Shown: positions 9,041 through 19,224, numbered from the stretch's first letter. The stretch is 64,000 nt of DNA from Caldimonas tepidiphila (GCF_003569765.1 NZ_KZ983958.1:71045-135044); one strand, 5' to 3'. The notes: generated from the letters alone by a model not told the origin. Translations and numbers: made by a program.

Positions 9041-9394
9041 TCAGGACAGCTTTTCCTTGATGCGTGCCGACTTGCCGCTGCGCTGGCGCAGGTAGTAGAG
9101 CTTGGCGCGGCGCACGTCACCACGGCGCTTGACCTCGATCGAGGCGATCAGCGGGCTGTAGAGCTGGAAGGTCCGCTCGACGCCTTCGCCGCTGGAGATC
9201 TTGCGCACGATGAAGCTGGAGTTCAGGCCGCGGTTGCGCTTGGCGATCACGACGCCCTCGTAGGCCTGCACGCGCTTGCGGGTGCCTTCGACGACGTTGA
9301 CGTTGACGATCACCGTGTCGCCGGGGGCGAACGCGGGGATGGTCTTGTTCAGACGCGCGATTTCTTCCTGCTCGAGTTGAGCGATCAAATCCAT
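9041..9394 (-). CDS. rplS: 50S ribosomal protein L19
   Basis: L19 of 117 residues, located at the 30S-50S interface. It begins [20 protein letters not shown], the typical N terminus, and contains [21 protein letters not shown] and [20 protein letters not shown] near the end. AGGAGA precedes the ATG at 9394; the frame upstream of that codon is not homologous. It is the last gene of rpsP-rimM-trmD-rplS and is separated from trmD by 137 bp carrying an extra -10-like element, so it may also be transcribed on its own. Confidence 0.98.
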   Translation of the reverse strand: MDLIAQLEQEEIARLNKTIPAFAPGDTVIVNVNVVEGTRKRVQAYEGVVIAKRNRGLNSSFIVRKISSGEGVERTFQLYSPLIASIEVKRRGDVRRAKLYYLRQRSGKSARIKEKLS

Positions 9395-9530
9395 GGTTTT
9401 CTCCTGGGATCGTGTCGGAGGCTTCTGAGTGCGGCAGGCAATGCCCGCCATGTAAAGCGAGGGGACGCCGCGGTCGGCGCCCAAGAAAATTCCCCGCTTC
9501 GTGCTCCGCCAGAGGATCGAAAAGCCTTCG

Positions 9531-9536
9531 ATTATA
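9531..9536 (-). promoter_or_regulatory. -10 hexamer TATAAT upstream of rplS
   Basis: A perfect TATAAT on the minus strand overlaps the trmD stop codon and is followed by CGAAGGCTTTT. The rpsP promoter region has TATAATCGAGGGCTTTT in the same orientation. No good -35 hexamer is visible at 16-18 bp. The likeness to the rpsP element supports an internal promoter giving extra rplS transcript. Confidence 0.45.
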
Positions 9537-10296
9537 GCCCAAGCGTGGCGAGGTAGCGTTCGTCGGCCTTGCTCAGGCGTCCCGCGGCGCGCGCGGCCTC
9601 GATCAGCTCGGGCCGCCGCTCGGCGGTGATGCGCAGCGACTGCTCGCGCCGCCAGCGCGCGATGTCCGCATGATGGCCCGACAGCAGCACCGGCGGCACC
9701 GGCCGCGGGCCCTCGGGCGTGTCGAGCACCTCGGGGCGGCTGAAGTGCGGGCAGTCGAGCAGCCCCTCGGAGAAGCTGTCCTGCACGTGCGACTGCGCGT
9801 CGTTGAGCACGCCGGGCTGCAGCCGCGTCACCGCGTCGAGCAGCGCGAGCGCCGGCAGCTCGCCGCCGGAGAGCACAAAGTCGCCGAGGCTCAGCTCGAG
9901 CTCGACATGGCGGTCGACGAAGCGCTGATCAACCCCCTCGTAGCGGCCGCACAGCAGCGTCGCGCCCGGGCCCTGCGCGAACTCGCGCACGAGCGCCTGG
10001 TCGATGCGCCGCCCAGTCGGCGTGAACAGCACCAGCGGCGTCGCCGGATACCCGGCCTCGGCCTGCGAGGCGCGGATCGCCGCGAGCGAGCGCTCGAGCG
10101 GCTCGGCCAGCATCACCATGCCGGGCCCGCCCCCGTAGGGACGGTCGTCGACGCGGCGGTAGTTGTCGTCGGCGAAGTCGCGCAGCTGCCATAGGCGCAC
10201 GTCGACCTGCCGGCTCTCGTAGGCGCGACGCGTCACGCCCTGCGTCAGGAAGGGCGCGAACAGGTCGGGGAAGAGCGTGATGACGTCGAAGCGCAT
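9532..10296 (-). CDS. trmD: tRNA (guanine-N1-)-methyltransferase
   Basis: A 254-residue SPOUT-class methyltransferase that makes m1G37 in tRNAs and prevents frameshifting. Family motifs are [13 protein letters not shown] at the start, [13 protein letters not shown], the trefoil-knot SAM site [14 protein letters not shown], and [14 protein letters not shown] with the catalytic Asp. The C-terminal helical domain contains HFSRPEV and [14 protein letters not shown]. The length is normal. It lies 55 bp downstream of rimM in the rpsP operon. Confidence 0.98.
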   Translation of the reverse strand: MRFDVITLFPDLFAPFLTQGVTRRAYESRQVDVRLWQLRDFADDNYRRVDDRPYGGGPGMVMLAEPLERSLAAIRASQAEAGYPATPLVLFTPTGRRIDQALVREFAQGPGATLLCGRYEGVDQRFVDRHVELELSLGDFVLSGGELPALALLDAVTRLQPGVLNDAQSHVQDSFSEGLLDCPHFSRPEVLDTPEGPRPVPPVLLSGHHADIARWRREQSLRITAERRPELIEAARAAGRLSKADERYLATLGL

Positions 10297-10351
10297 CGGG
10301 ATCGGGGACCGGCTCGAAGGGCCGGCGGCACCGGCGAGGCGCCGCGCCGGC

Positions 10352-10936
10352 TCAGTAGTCCAGGCCCCAGTCGACCGTGATGCGCCGCTCGGGCAGGCTC
10401 ACCTGGTCGATGTAGGCGCCGACGAAGGGGATCAGGCGCTCGACCGGCGGCTTGCCGGCCTCGGCCGGCTCGCCGAGCACGCGCAGCACCGAGTGGGCGC
10501 CGGTGTCGAGCATCTCGGCGACGGTGCCGAGCGTCTCGCCTTCGCGGTTCACGACCGTCAGGCCGATCAGGTCGACCCAGTAGTACTCGTCCTCGGCAGC
10601 TGCGGGGAAGCTCGCGCGCGACACGAAGATGCGCGCGCCCCGGAGCGCCTCGGCGGCGTTGCGGTCCGGGATCTCCCGGGCGCTGGCGACGATCCCGTCG
10701 CCATGCTCGCGCACGGCGGTGATCCTGATTTGTGCGGGGAACGGCGCGCCGGGCACCGGCGGCCGGTTCTCGGCCGGCTGGAGAAACCAGCGGCGCGAGG
10801 AGAACAGGGCCTGGGGATCGCTGGAATAGGACTGGACCTTGATCCAGCCCTTCACGCCCCAGGCGTCGAGCACGCGCCCGACCTCGACCGCATCCTCGGG
10901 CCAGGACGGCTCGACCTGGGAATCGGAGGTGCTCAT
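10352..10936 (-). CDS. rimM: 16S rRNA processing protein
   Basis: RimM of 194 residues, a 30S assembly factor that binds S19 in the 16S 3' major domain. The N-terminal barrel starts [19 protein letters not shown]. The C-terminal PRC-barrel contains [20 protein letters not shown] and ends [11 protein letters not shown]. The first 15 residues form a short non-conserved extension. It lies 31 bp after rpsP and 55 bp before trmD. Confidence 0.97.
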   Translation of the reverse strand: MSTSDSQVEPSWPEDAVEVGRVLDAWGVKGWIKVQSYSSDPQALFSSRRWFLQPAENRPPVPGAPFPAQIRITAVREHGDGIVASAREIPDRNAAEALRGARIFVSRASFPAAAEDEYYWVDLIGLTVVNREGETLGTVAEMLDTGAHSVLRVLGEPAEAGKPPVERLIPFVGAYIDQVSLPERRITVDWGLDY

Positions 10937-10967
10937 CGCGAGGTCAGGCGGGTGTCGAGGACGGGTC

Positions 10968-11225
10968 TCAGGCCGCGGCGACCTGGGACTGGGCCTGCTT
11001 GACCAGGCGGGCGACGGTCGGCGACATCTGCGCGCCGACGCCGGTCCAGTAGGCCAGGCGGTCGTGCGACAGACGCAGGCTCTCGGCGGCGCCGGAAGCC
11101 ACCGGGTTGTAGAAGCCGACGCGCTCGAGGAAGCGGCCGTCGCGGCGGTTGCGCGAGTCGGCGACGACGATGTTGTAGAAGGGGCGCTTCTTGGAGCCGC
11201 CGCGGTTGAGTCGAATGACGACCAT
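10968..11225 (-). CDS. rpsP: 30S ribosomal protein S16
   Basis: S16 of 85 residues, needed early in 30S assembly. It starts [20 protein letters not shown] and carries the conserved [27 protein letters not shown] lies six bases before the ATG at 11225, so the longer upstream frame is not used. It is the first gene of the rpsP-rimM-trmD-rplS operon, with a TATAAT promoter element about 130 bp upstream. Confidence 0.98.
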   Translation of the reverse strand: MVVIRLNRGGSKKRPFYNIVVADSRNRRDGRFLERVGFYNPVASGAAESLRLSHDRLAYWTGVGAQMSPTVARLVKQAQSQVAAA

Positions 11226-11351
11226 GCTGTTTCCTTTGAATCTCTTTAGCGACCACCGCACCAGGAGACACTCAGGCGCGAAGAATCCGGTTCCTCCCGC
11301 AAAGTAGATACGCACGGCCACCCGGCCACGCCATTGCGGAAAAGCCCTCGA

Positions 11352-11381
11352 TTATATGACGGAGAGCGAAGCCCTGCGAAG
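11352..11381 (-). promoter_or_regulatory. probable rpsP operon promoter
   Basis: On the minus strand a perfect -10 TATAAT (11352-11357) follows TTCGCA (11376-11381) at 18 bp. It is followed by CGAGGGCTTTTCC, nearly the same as downstream of the rplS -10 element. The predicted leader to the rpsP start is about 120 nt. Confidence 0.6.
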
Positions 11382-11432
11382 CGCTGCGGCAGTCCCTGCG
11401 CCGCGACCCCTGCCGCACTACAGTTGCCGACC

Positions 11433-11906
11433 ATGAGCATCGCCCGCAGCGCCCCCTCCATGCCCGCCCGCTACAAGTCCAAGACGCTCGCGACCTGGCT
11501 CGCCTTCCTCGGCGGCGGCCTCGGGCTGCACCGCTTCTACCTGCATGGCGCGGGCGACCCCCTCGGCTGGCTGCACCCGCTGCCGACGCTGCTCGGGCTG
11601 CTCGGCGTGTGGCGACTGCGCGAGTTCGGGCAGGACGACCGCCTGTCGTGGCTGCTGATCCCGCTGCTCGGGCTGATGCTGGCCGCGACGATGCTCGTCG
11701 CGATCGTCTACGGCCTCACGCCCGACGAGAAGTGGAACGCGCGCCACAACCCCGGCGGGCGCGAGCACCGCACCGGCTGGCTGGCGATCATCGGCGTGGT
11801 GGCGGCGCTGATGGTGGGCGCGGGCATCCTGATGGCCACCCTCGCCTTCGGGCTGCAGCACTTCTTCGAGTGGCAGTTCGAGGAGGCGCGGCGCATCAGC
11901 CAGTGA
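11433..11906 (+). CDS. TM2 domain-containing membrane protein
   Basis: A 157-residue membrane protein with an N-terminal TM2 domain (KTLATWLAFLGGGLGLHRFY, about residues 16-35, then the second helix near 50-60) and two further hydrophobic segments near 73-92 and 115-140. TM2 proteins have no agreed biochemical function. The ATG at 11433 fits the start of homology; the upstream open frame overlaps the divergent rpsP promoter region. It is a single gene convergent with the DUF47 gene, with 11 bp between stops. Confidence 0.8.
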   Translation: MSIARSAPSMPARYKSKTLATWLAFLGGGLGLHRFYLHGAGDPLGWLHPLPTLLGLLGVWRLREFGQDDRLSWLLIPLLGLMLAATMLVAIVYGLTPDEKWNARHNPGGREHRTGWLAIIGVVAALMVGAGILMATLAFGLQHFFEWQFEEARRISQ

Positions 11907-11917
11907 GGGCCGCGCTC

Positions 11918-12565
11918 TCAGGAGTTCTTCAGCACGATACCCTCGATCAGCGTCGCCACGTCCTCGCAGCGGTCCGAGATCGACTCGAGCCGCTCGTAGA
12001 TCGCCTTGAGCTTGATCAATTCGCGCACGTCCGGCTCCTCGCGGAACAGGCGCGACATCGCGGCGTTCATCACGCGGTCGGCGTCCGATTCGAGCCGGTC
12101 GATCTCCTCGCAGGTCTTCAGCGCGCCCTCGGCCACCTCGGGACGGTCGAGGCCCGGCAGCAGCGCCACCGCGTCGCGCACGCGCTCGCAGCAGCGCGCG
12201 CTGAGCTCGGCAAGGTGCACCACCTCGCCGGTCATCTCGCGCACATCGTAGAGCGACATCGTCTCGGTGACGTCGCGCAGCAGGTCGAGGATGTCGTCCA
12301 TCGCGTTGATCAGCGCGTGGATCTGCTCGCGCCCGAGCGGCGGGATCAGGCTCTTGTGCAGCCGGTGGTTGACGTCGGCGGTGATGCGGTCGGCCAGGCG
12401 CTCGGCAGCGTCCACCTCGGCGGCGTGGCGCTTGCGCAGCGCCGGGTCGTCGTAGTTGTGGACCATCGCGATGAAGGCCCGCGAGCCGTCGACGATGGCC
12501 TCTCCATGCTGCTTGAAGAGCTCGAAGAAGTGGCTGTCGCGGGGCAACAGCTTGCCGAAGATCAT
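11918..12565 (-). CDS. PhoU-like DUF47 family protein
   Basis: A 215-residue all-helical protein of the DUF47/TIGR00153 family, related to PhoU and normally paired with a Pit-type phosphate transporter that it is thought to regulate. It begins MIFGKLLPRDSHFFELFKQH, the typical family start. The repeated helix signatures E-x-x-AD-x-(I/V) occur at AERLADRIT and LESDADRVM, and the C terminus has YERLESISDRCEDVATLIE. Alternative starts lie at 12577 and 12610; none has a good ribosome-binding site, so I follow homology. No pit gene is adjacent. Confidence 0.9.
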   Translation of the reverse strand: MIFGKLLPRDSHFFELFKQHGEAIVDGSRAFIAMVHNYDDPALRKRHAAEVDAAERLADRITADVNHRLHKSLIPPLGREQIHALINAMDDILDLLRDVTETMSLYDVREMTGEVVHLAELSARCCERVRDAVALLPGLDRPEVAEGALKTCEEIDRLESDADRVMNAAMSRLFREEPDVRELIKLKAIYERLESISDRCEDVATLIEGIVLKNS

Positions 12566-12686
12566 GAGGGAAGGCATCGGGGGTGCGGGACCGTCTGCCG
12601 CAGGGGGCATCCGGAACAGGGATGCAACGATTGTGGCAGTCGGGCCGCGGCGCGACAGTGCGCGACGCGGCAGCCCTACTGCCTTG

Positions 12687-13046
12687 TCAGGCCGAGCGGA
12701 AGATGAAGTAGACCGCCCCCACCAGGCACAGCGCGGCCCACAGGTAGTCGAGCTTGAGCGGCTGCTTCATGTAGAGCACCGCGAAGGGCACGAAGACGAG
12801 CAGCGTGAGGACCTCCTGCGTGATCTTCAGCTGCGCCAGCGTGAACGCGCCGCTGGCGTGCCCGATGCGGTTGGCCGGCACCTGCAGCAGGTACTCCGCC
12901 AGCGCGATGCCCCAGCTCACGAGCGCCGCCACCCACCAGGGGCGGTCGGCGAGGTTCTTCAGGTGGCCGTACCACGCGAAGGTCATGAAGACGTTCGAGA
13001 GCAGGAGCAGACCGACCGTCTGCAGCGACACCGGCAGCGCGCTCAC
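12687..13046 (-). CDS. DUF486 (DMT-like) small membrane protein
   Basis: A 119-residue, four-helix membrane protein of the DUF486 family, small relatives of the drug/metabolite transporter fold. Helices lie about at residues 8-25, 37-55, 78-95 and 99-116. The motif FMTFAWYGHLKN and the central QVPANRIGH are characteristic. The start is a GTG at 13046, four bases after the folK stop, at the end of a tightly packed minus-strand run. No substrate is known. Confidence 0.85.
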   Translation of the reverse strand: MSALPVSLQTVGLLLLSNVFMTFAWYGHLKNLADRPWWVAALVSWGIALAEYLLQVPANRIGHASGAFTLAQLKITQEVLTLLVFVPFAVLYMKQPLKLDYLWAALCLVGAVYFIFRSA

Positions 13047-13050
13047 CGCC

Positions 13051-13560
13051 TCACTCCCAGTCCAGCCCGGCCGGCGCGATCGCCTGGTCGCGGATCGCGG
13101 CGGCGAGCGCGTGCACCGGCCCGTGCCCCGGCAGCTCGAGCGCGGGCGCGAGCTCGGCGAGCGGCACCAGCACGAAGGCGCGCTCGTGCAGGCGCGGGTG
13201 CGGCAGCACGAGGCGCGCGGTGTCGAGCCGCGTGTCGCCGTGCAGCAGCAGGTCGAGGTCGAGCGTGCGCGGCGCGTTGCGGTAGGGACGCTCGCGGCCG
13301 TGCGCGAGCTCCAGCGCCTGCAGCGCGTCGAGCAGCTCGACGGGGCCGAGCGGCGTGTCGAGCGCGGCCACCGCGTTCAGGTAGTCGGGCCCGCCGGCGT
13401 CGACCGGCGCGGTGCGGTAGAGCCGCGACAGGCGCAGCGTGGCGCCGCCCGGCAGCGCGCGCAGGCTGCGCGCCGCGGCGCGCAGTGTCGCGGGCGCGTC
13501 GCCGAGGTTCGCGCCGAGGCCGACGTAGGCGCGCGCCGGCGTGCCCTGCACGGCGCTCAT
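13051..13560 (-). CDS. folK: 2-amino-4-hydroxy-6-hydroxymethyldihydropteridine pyrophosphokinase
   Basis: HPPK of 169 residues, which transfers pyrophosphate from ATP to 6-hydroxymethyl-7,8-dihydropterin in folate synthesis. Motifs are [32 protein letters not shown], the Mg-binding [11 protein letters not shown] and [16 protein letters not shown]. The ATG overlaps the pcnB stop by 4 bp (ATGA). The pcnB-folK order is usual in betaproteobacteria. Confidence 0.97.
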   Translation of the reverse strand: MSAVQGTPARAYVGLGANLGDAPATLRAAARSLRALPGGATLRLSRLYRTAPVDAGGPDYLNAVAALDTPLGPVELLDALQALELAHGRERPYRNAPRTLDLDLLLHGDTRLDTARLVLPHPRLHERAFVLVPLAELAPALELPGHGPVHALAAAIRDQAIAPAGLDWE

Positions 13561-15065
13561 TCCGCGGCGGCGCCCGGGGCCTCGGGCTGGCCCGCGCCCT
13601 CGCCCGCCGGCTTGCGGCGGCGACGGCGGCGCTTCTTGGCCGGGTCGCTGCCGCCCGCCGAGCCGCCGGTGCGGCGCGCCTGCTCCTGCTCGCGCGCCTC
13701 GTCCATCAGCTCGCGGCGGCGCGGCTGCTCGGCCAGCGAGAAGTCCTCCCACCAGGCCGCCAGCTCGCCGTCGATCTCGCCGGCGTCGGCGCGCAGGCGC
13801 AGGAAGTCGAAGCCGGCGCGGAAGCGCGGCTGCTCGACCAGCGTGAACGGACCGTTGCCGGTGCGGCGCTCGAAGCGCGGCTGCATCATCCAGATCTCGC
13901 GCATGTCGGCGGCGAGCTTGCCGCGGCCGGAGATGTCGCCGATGCGCGCGTCGAACACCTCGTCGATCGCGGTCTGCAGCGCCTGGAAGGCCGGCTCGCC
14001 CGAGGCCTTGTGGCGCTCCCAGCCCTCGAGCACGTCGTGCCACAGCATGCACGCGAGCATGAAGCTCGGCGCCACCGGCTTGTCCTCCGACACGCGGCGG
14101 TCGGTGTCGGCGAGCGCGAGCTGCACGAACTTCTCGCGCCCGTCGTGGCGCTGCTGCTCGTCGAGCACCACGTCGAGCACCGGGAACACGCCGCGGTGCA
14201 GGCCCTGCTTGCGCAGCTCCTCGAGGCTCGCGAGCGCGTGGCCCGTCTGCAGCAGCTTGATCATCTCGTCGAACATGCGCGAGATCGGCACGTTGTCCAG
14301 CAGCGCCGCCATGCGCTGGATCGGCTCGCGCGTCTTGGGCTCGATGTCGAAGCCGAGCTTCGCGGCGAAGCGCACGACGCGGATGATGCGCACCGGGTCC
14401 TCCCGGTAGCGCGTCTCGGGGTCGCCGATCATGCGCAGCAGCCGGGCCTTCGCGTCGCGGATGCCGTTGTGGTAGTCCACGACGATCTCGGTCTGCGGGT
14501 CGTAGTACATCGCGTTGATCGTGAAGTCGCGGCGCGCCGCGTCCTCGTCCTGCGGGCCCCAGACGTTGTCGCGCAGCACGCGACCGCTTGCGTCCACCAC
14601 GTGACTCTTGCCGGCGAGCTCGGATTTCGACGTCTTCTCGTTGCCCGCGACCTGCTCGGCCGCCGAGGCGTCGAGGTAGGCGCGGAAGGTCGAGACCTCG
14701 ATCACCTCGTGCTCGCGACCGCGGCCGTGGACCACGTGCACGATGCGGAAGCGCCGGCCGATGATGAAGGCGCGGCGGAACAGGCCCTTGACCTGCTCGG
14801 GCGTGGCGTTGGTGGCGACGTCGAAGTCCTTCGGGCGCAGGCCCTGGATCAGGTCGCGCACCGCGCCGCCGACGATGTAGGCCTCGTAGCCCGCGTCCTT
14901 GAGCGTCTGCACCACCTTGACCGCGCGCTCGTCGACGAGCTTCGGGTCGATCCCGTGCTCGGACTTCGGCACCTCCACGCGCTTGCCGCGCGCCGGCTGC
15001 GCCACGATGGCGGGCGGCTCGCTGCCGCGGTTGCCGAACAGCCTATCGATGAATTTCTTGATCAT
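13557..15065 (-). CDS. pcnB: poly(A) polymerase I
   Basis: A 502-residue class II nucleotidyltransferase that adds 3' poly(A) tails to RNA. The catalytic head has [11 protein letters not shown] and [13 protein letters not shown] with the metal-binding Asp pair. Then follow [13 protein letters not shown] and the [13 protein letters not shown] segment. The C-terminal arm domain ends in a basic tail ([10 protein letters not shown]) as in PcnB. Length, tail and linkage to folK favour PcnB over CCA-adding enzyme. The start overlaps the 3' end of the HAD gene by 23 bp. Confidence 0.95.
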   Translation of the reverse strand: MIKKFIDRLFGNRGSEPPAIVAQPARGKRVEVPKSEHGIDPKLVDERAVKVVQTLKDAGYEAYIVGGAVRDLIQGLRPKDFDVATNATPEQVKGLFRRAFIIGRRFRIVHVVHGRGREHEVIEVSTFRAYLDASAAEQVAGNEKTSKSELAGKSHVVDASGRVLRDNVWGPQDEDAARRDFTINAMYYDPQTEIVVDYHNGIRDAKARLLRMIGDPETRYREDPVRIIRVVRFAAKLGFDIEPKTREPIQRMAALLDNVPISRMFDEMIKLLQTGHALASLEELRKQGLHRGVFPVLDVVLDEQQRHDGREKFVQLALADTDRRVSEDKPVAPSFMLACMLWHDVLEGWERHKASGEPAFQALQTAIDEVFDARIGDISGRGKLAADMREIWMMQPRFERRTGNGPFTLVEQPRFRAGFDFLRLRADAGEIDGELAAWWEDFSLAEQPRRRELMDEAREQEQARRTGGSAGGSDPAKKRRRRRRKPAGEGAGQPEAPGAAAE

Positions 15066-15741
15066 TGAACAGTTTCAGGATGCGCCAGCCGCGCTCGCGG
15101 GCGACGGTTTCGAGCGTCGGGGACGGGTTGGTGGCGACCGGGTCGGTTGCGCGCTCCAGCAGCGGCAGGTCGTTGGGCGAGTCGCTGTAGAAGCTGATGC
15201 GCCCGAAGTCCTCCCAGCGCGCGCCGAGCTGCGCCAGCCACTGCTCCACGCGGGTGATCTTGCCGCCCTGGTAGGACGGCACGCCACGGATGCGGCCCGT
15301 GATGGTACCCGCCTCGTCGCGTTCGAGCTCGGTGGCGAGCAGGTGCTCGACGCCGAAGGCCCGCGCCACCGGCGCCGTGACGAACTCGTTGGTGGCGGTG
15401 ACGATCGCGATCAGGTCGCCGCGCGCACGGTGCTCCTCGACCAGCGCCAGCGCCTGGGGCTTGAGCTGCGGCGCGATCACCTCCTGCATGAAGCGCTGCT
15501 GCACCTGCTGCTGCTCGGCGGCAGGGCGGCCGCGCCAGGCGGAGGTCGCGAAGTCGATGTAGGCGTGCACGTCGAGACGGCTGGCGAGGTACTGCTGGTA
15601 GAACTCGTCGTTGCGGCGGCGGAACTCCCCGCCGTCGGCCCAGCCGATGTCGACCAGGAAGGCCCCGAAGGCATGGTCCGAGTCGAGCGGCAGCAGCGTG
15701 TGGTCGAGGTCGAACAGGCACAGGTCGCGAGCAGTTTTCAT
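15043..15741 (-). CDS. HAD-IB family phosphatase
   Basis: A 232-residue haloacid-dehalogenase-superfamily hydrolase of subfamily IB, the class that includes phosphoserine phosphatase. The nucleophile motif is LFDLDHTLL (Asp11, Asp13), motif II is IAIVTATNEF, and the late acidic motif is YSDSPNDLPLLE. A C1-type helical cap fills residues 25-100. The ATG overlaps the hda stop (ATGA) and its own 3' end runs 23 bp into pcnB, so it is embedded in a coupled series. The substrate is undetermined; SerB-like activity is possible. Confidence 0.92.
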   Translation of the reverse strand: MKTARDLCLFDLDHTLLPLDSDHAFGAFLVDIGWADGGEFRRRNDEFYQQYLASRLDVHAYIDFATSAWRGRPAAEQQQVQQRFMQEVIAPQLKPQALALVEEHRARGDLIAIVTATNEFVTAPVARAFGVEHLLATELERDEAGTITGRIRGVPSYQGGKITRVEQWLAQLGARWEDFGRISFYSDSPNDLPLLERATDPVATNPSPTLETVARERGWRILKLFNDQEIHR

Positions 15742-16412
15742 GCGCCCCCCTCCGCCATCATGCGCCGCAGCAGCGGCACGCTCACCGAGCGTTTCTCGGC
15801 CAGTGCGAAGCGGTCGAGCCGCTCGAGCAGCTCCATCAGGCTGCCCAGGTCGCGCGCAAAGCGCGTCAGCAAATAAGTCATCACCTCGTCCGAAAGAAAG
15901 ATGCCGCGCCGGTCGGCCTCGCGCCGCAGCACCGCGCGGCAGTCGCCCTCGGGGAGCGGCATCAGATGGAACACATGCCCCCAGCCGAGGCGGGAGCGCA
16001 GGTCGTCGCGCAGCGGCAGGTCCACCGGCGGCAGCGCGCCGGCGCTCGCCACCAGCGTGCCGTGCGTGGTGGCCTCGATGAACAGCGCGAACGCCGCCTG
16101 CTGCTGCACCGCGTCGAAGGCGTCGCAGTCGTCGAGCACCAGCAGCCGCCAGCCCTCGTGGAAGGTCCAGGGCTGCGGCGCCGCCGCGTCGAACCAGCCG
16201 ACCTGCGCGCCCTCGGCATGCATCTGCTGTGCCAGCGCGCGCAGCAGGTGCGTCTTGCCGCTGCCCGCCTCGCCCCAGAGGTACAGCGGCGTCGGCGGCG
16301 CGTCGACGTGCAGGCCGCGCAGGTGCCCGACCGCCTCGGCATTCGGCCCGGCGAAGAAGCTGTCGAAGCCCGGATCCAGGTCGAGTTCGAGTCCGAGCGG
16401 GATCTGTCGCAT
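15738..16412 (-). CDS. hda: DnaA regulatory inactivator Hda
   Basis: A 224-residue AAA+ protein homologous to DnaA domain III. With the beta clamp it stimulates hydrolysis of DnaA-bound ATP and limits re-initiation. It has a clamp-binding-like N-terminal stretch (MRQIPLGLEL), Walker A WGEAGSGKTHLL, Walker B LLVLDDCDAF, and box VII LPEGDCRAVLRREADRRGI. The start could be 16412 or six codons upstream at 16430; I chose the former from the family N terminus. It heads hda-HAD-pcnB-folK-DUF486 and is divergent from purM. Confidence 0.93.
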   Translation of the reverse strand: MRQIPLGLELDLDPGFDSFFAGPNAEAVGHLRGLHVDAPPTPLYLWGEAGSGKTHLLRALAQQMHAEGAQVGWFDAAAPQPWTFHEGWRLLVLDDCDAFDAVQQQAAFALFIEATTHGTLVASAGALPPVDLPLRDDLRSRLGWGHVFHLMPLPEGDCRAVLRREADRRGIFLSDEVMTYLLTRFARDLGSLMELLERLDRFALAEKRSVSVPLLRRMMAEGGA

Positions 16413-16646
16413 CGAGACGTCCGTGCGCATCAGCCGCGTCGGGGCCCACCGCCCCGGCAGACCCGGCCCCGCCGGCAGGCCCTGCGCACGCACGCCGCTC
16501 GCGCCCGCGGGCGGGCCGCGACGGCGATCGTCAGTCCGGCGGGCCGGGTTCTCGGAGGTGCGTTGAGGGTCATGCAGCGGGTGCGGGTCCACGCGCGGCG
16601 GCGCGCATGGCAAAGCGTCGGGCCGGGCGGAACGGACGCCGCCCGG

Positions 16647-16669
16647 TAAAATTCGCGAAATTCTATAGG
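16647..16669 (+). promoter_or_regulatory. AT-rich promoter-like segment upstream of purM
   Basis: The 285-bp spacer between hda and purM is GC-rich except for 16647-16669, which holds TAAAAT (16647-16652) and TATAGG (16664-16669), 29-46 bp before the purM start. Either could be a -10 element; no matching -35 hexamer is clear. The rest of the spacer shows nothing recognisable. Confidence 0.3.
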
Positions 16670-16697
16670 CCGGCCCTTTCCCGCCGGCAAACACACC

Positions 16698-17732
<1,035 letters not shown>

Positions 17733-17776
17733 TCTCCCTTGGCACCCGCCGCCGGGACACGGCGGCAGCGAAGCGC

Positions 17777-17798
17777 AAGCCGGCCCCGTGCCGGCTTT
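17777..17798 (+). terminator. hairpin after purM
   Basis: AAGCCGGC and GCCGGCTT form a perfect 8-bp stem with loop CCCGT, followed by a short T-rich tail (TTTGT counting the stem end). It sits between the converging purM and DksA-like genes and could serve both, though the T-run is weak. Confidence 0.5.
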
Positions 17799-17805
17799 GT
17801 CGTTC

Positions 17806-18171
17806 TCAGCGGCGCCGCTCGTGCCGGGTCTGGCAGTCGAGGCACAGTGCCGCCTCGGGCGCGGCCTCCAGGCGCGGCTGCGGGATCGGCTCGCCGCAGC
17901 CGAGGCAGTCGCCGTAGCTGCCGGCCTCGAGCCGGTCGAGCGCGCGCTGCACCGCGTCGAGCTCGGCGGCGTCGCGCGCGACCTCGGCGATCTCCAGCGC
18001 GTCGAGCGTCTCGACCGCCGCCGCGTCGTCAGTCTCGTCGCGGTGCGTGCGGATGTGGGTGCCGCCGTCGCTGTGTCGGGTCTTGTGCGCCTCGATCTCG
18101 GACTGCAGCTCGCTGCGCCGCTGCAGCAGGCGCTGCGTCAGCCGGGCCAGTTCGGCAGGGGTCAGTGACAT
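17806..18171 (-). CDS. TraR/DksA-type zinc-finger protein
   Basis: A 121-residue protein with an N-terminal helical hairpin (SLTPAELARLTQRLLQRR and following) and a C-terminal four-cysteine finger, CLGC then CLDC, as in DksA/TraR proteins that bind in the RNA polymerase secondary channel. The coiled-coil tip keeps acidic residues (HRDETDDAAAVETL). It is shorter than DksA proper (about 150), so a DksA paralogue is more likely than the main DksA. The ATG at 18171 lies a few bases after GAGGAGC. Confidence 0.88.
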   Translation of the reverse strand: MSLTPAELARLTQRLLQRRSELQSEIEAHKTRHSDGGTHIRTHRDETDDAAAVETLDALEIAEVARDAAELDAVQRALDRLEAGSYGDCLGCGEPIPQPRLEAAPEAALCLDCQTRHERRR

Positions 18172-18286
18172 GGCTCGCTCCTCTGTTGAGACTGGATCGA
18201 GTCTCTCAAGGGGCGCCGGGAACGCTTCGACCTGGATCAAGCGCGCAGTGCGGAGACACGCACGGCGCGAGGAACTCCGGCGGGGC

Positions 18287-19162
18287 TCAATGACGGCGGC
18301 GCGTCGAGCCGCTGCTGCGCAGCTCGTCGAGGCGCTGCCGCATCAGGTGCAGGTCGTCGGCGCGCCGCGCCTGGCGCACGTAGGCGCCGAGGTCGGCGAT
18401 CGCGAGCTCGTTCTGGCCGAGCTCGGCATAGGTCAGGCCGCGGTCGCGCCGCTCCTCGAGCGCGCCGGGCAGCAGCGCCACCAGCCGGTTGAGCACCGCG
18501 AGCAGGCGCGGCCAGTCCTCGTCGTTGCGGTGGATTTCCTTCAGATTGCGCAGCAGACGCGCGACGATCTCGCGCGGCGTCGCGGCCTGCAGGAACAGCC
18601 CGAGCGGCACGTCGAAGTCGCCCTCCAGCCCCTGCTGGCGCTTGTAGGGGCGCAGGCGCTCCTCCAGGTCCTCGCGCGACAGCGACACGCCGGTGAAGGG
18701 GTCGATCACCGCCTCGCCCTCGGGGAGCTTGAGCTTGACGAGGAAATGCCCGGGGAAGGAGACGCCGCGCGCATCGAGCCGCAGCTGGCCGGCGAGCTCC
18801 ATGTAGAGCACCGCGAGCGAGATCGGGATGCCGCGCCGCGTGCACAGCAGCACGTTGAGGTAGCTGTTGTGCGGGTCGTAGTAGTCGTTGACGTTGCCGC
18901 CGAAGCCCAGCTCCTGGAAGAAGTAGCGGTTGAGCGCGCGCAGGCGCTGCACCGGGCCGGCGTCGACCGGCAGGCGGCCGCGCAGGCGCTGCGCGAGCAC
19001 GTCGATCTCCGACAGCACGCCCTGCACGTCGAGCTCCGGGTACTCGTCCTGCGCCACCGCGATGGCCGCCTCGGTGAGCGGGAAGCTGGCATCGTCCGCC
19101 ACCAGCAGGGCGAAGTGCTGCAGCGGCGTGGGCTTCTGGATGATGGATGACTCGTAACTCAT
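18287..19162 (-). CDS. SirB1 family protein (transglutaminase-like and TPR)
   Basis: A 291-residue SirB1-family protein. A transglutaminase-like fold occupies roughly residues 30-200 (LGFGGNVNDYYDPHNSYLN, RRGIPISLAVLYMELAGQL, SFPGHFLVKL), and a tetratricopeptide-like helical part follows (GLTYAELGQNELAIADLGAY). Homologues are common in proteobacteria but their role is not established. GGAGGA lies well placed before the ATG at 19162. It lies downstream of murJ on the same strand with 62 bp between them. Confidence 0.9.
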   Translation of the reverse strand: MSYESSIIQKPTPLQHFALLVADDASFPLTEAAIAVAQDEYPELDVQGVLSEIDVLAQRLRGRLPVDAGPVQRLRALNRYFFQELGFGGNVNDYYDPHNSYLNVLLCTRRGIPISLAVLYMELAGQLRLDARGVSFPGHFLVKLKLPEGEAVIDPFTGVSLSREDLEERLRPYKRQQGLEGDFDVPLGLFLQAATPREIVARLLRNLKEIHRNDEDWPRLLAVLNRLVALLPGALEERRDRGLTYAELGQNELAIADLGAYVRQARRADDLHLMRQRLDELRSSGSTRRRH

Positions 19163-19224
19163 GGGCGGGAATCCTCCGGCGCAGTGTAGTGCGCCCCCCC
19201 CGGGCCCATTTCCCTTCAGGGATT

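Noticed and set aside
5..16000. Many long open frames rich in Arg, Ala, His and Gln opposite or out of frame with real genes
   Set aside because: They are the expected shadows of very GC-rich coding DNA and show no family motifs or ribosome-binding sites.
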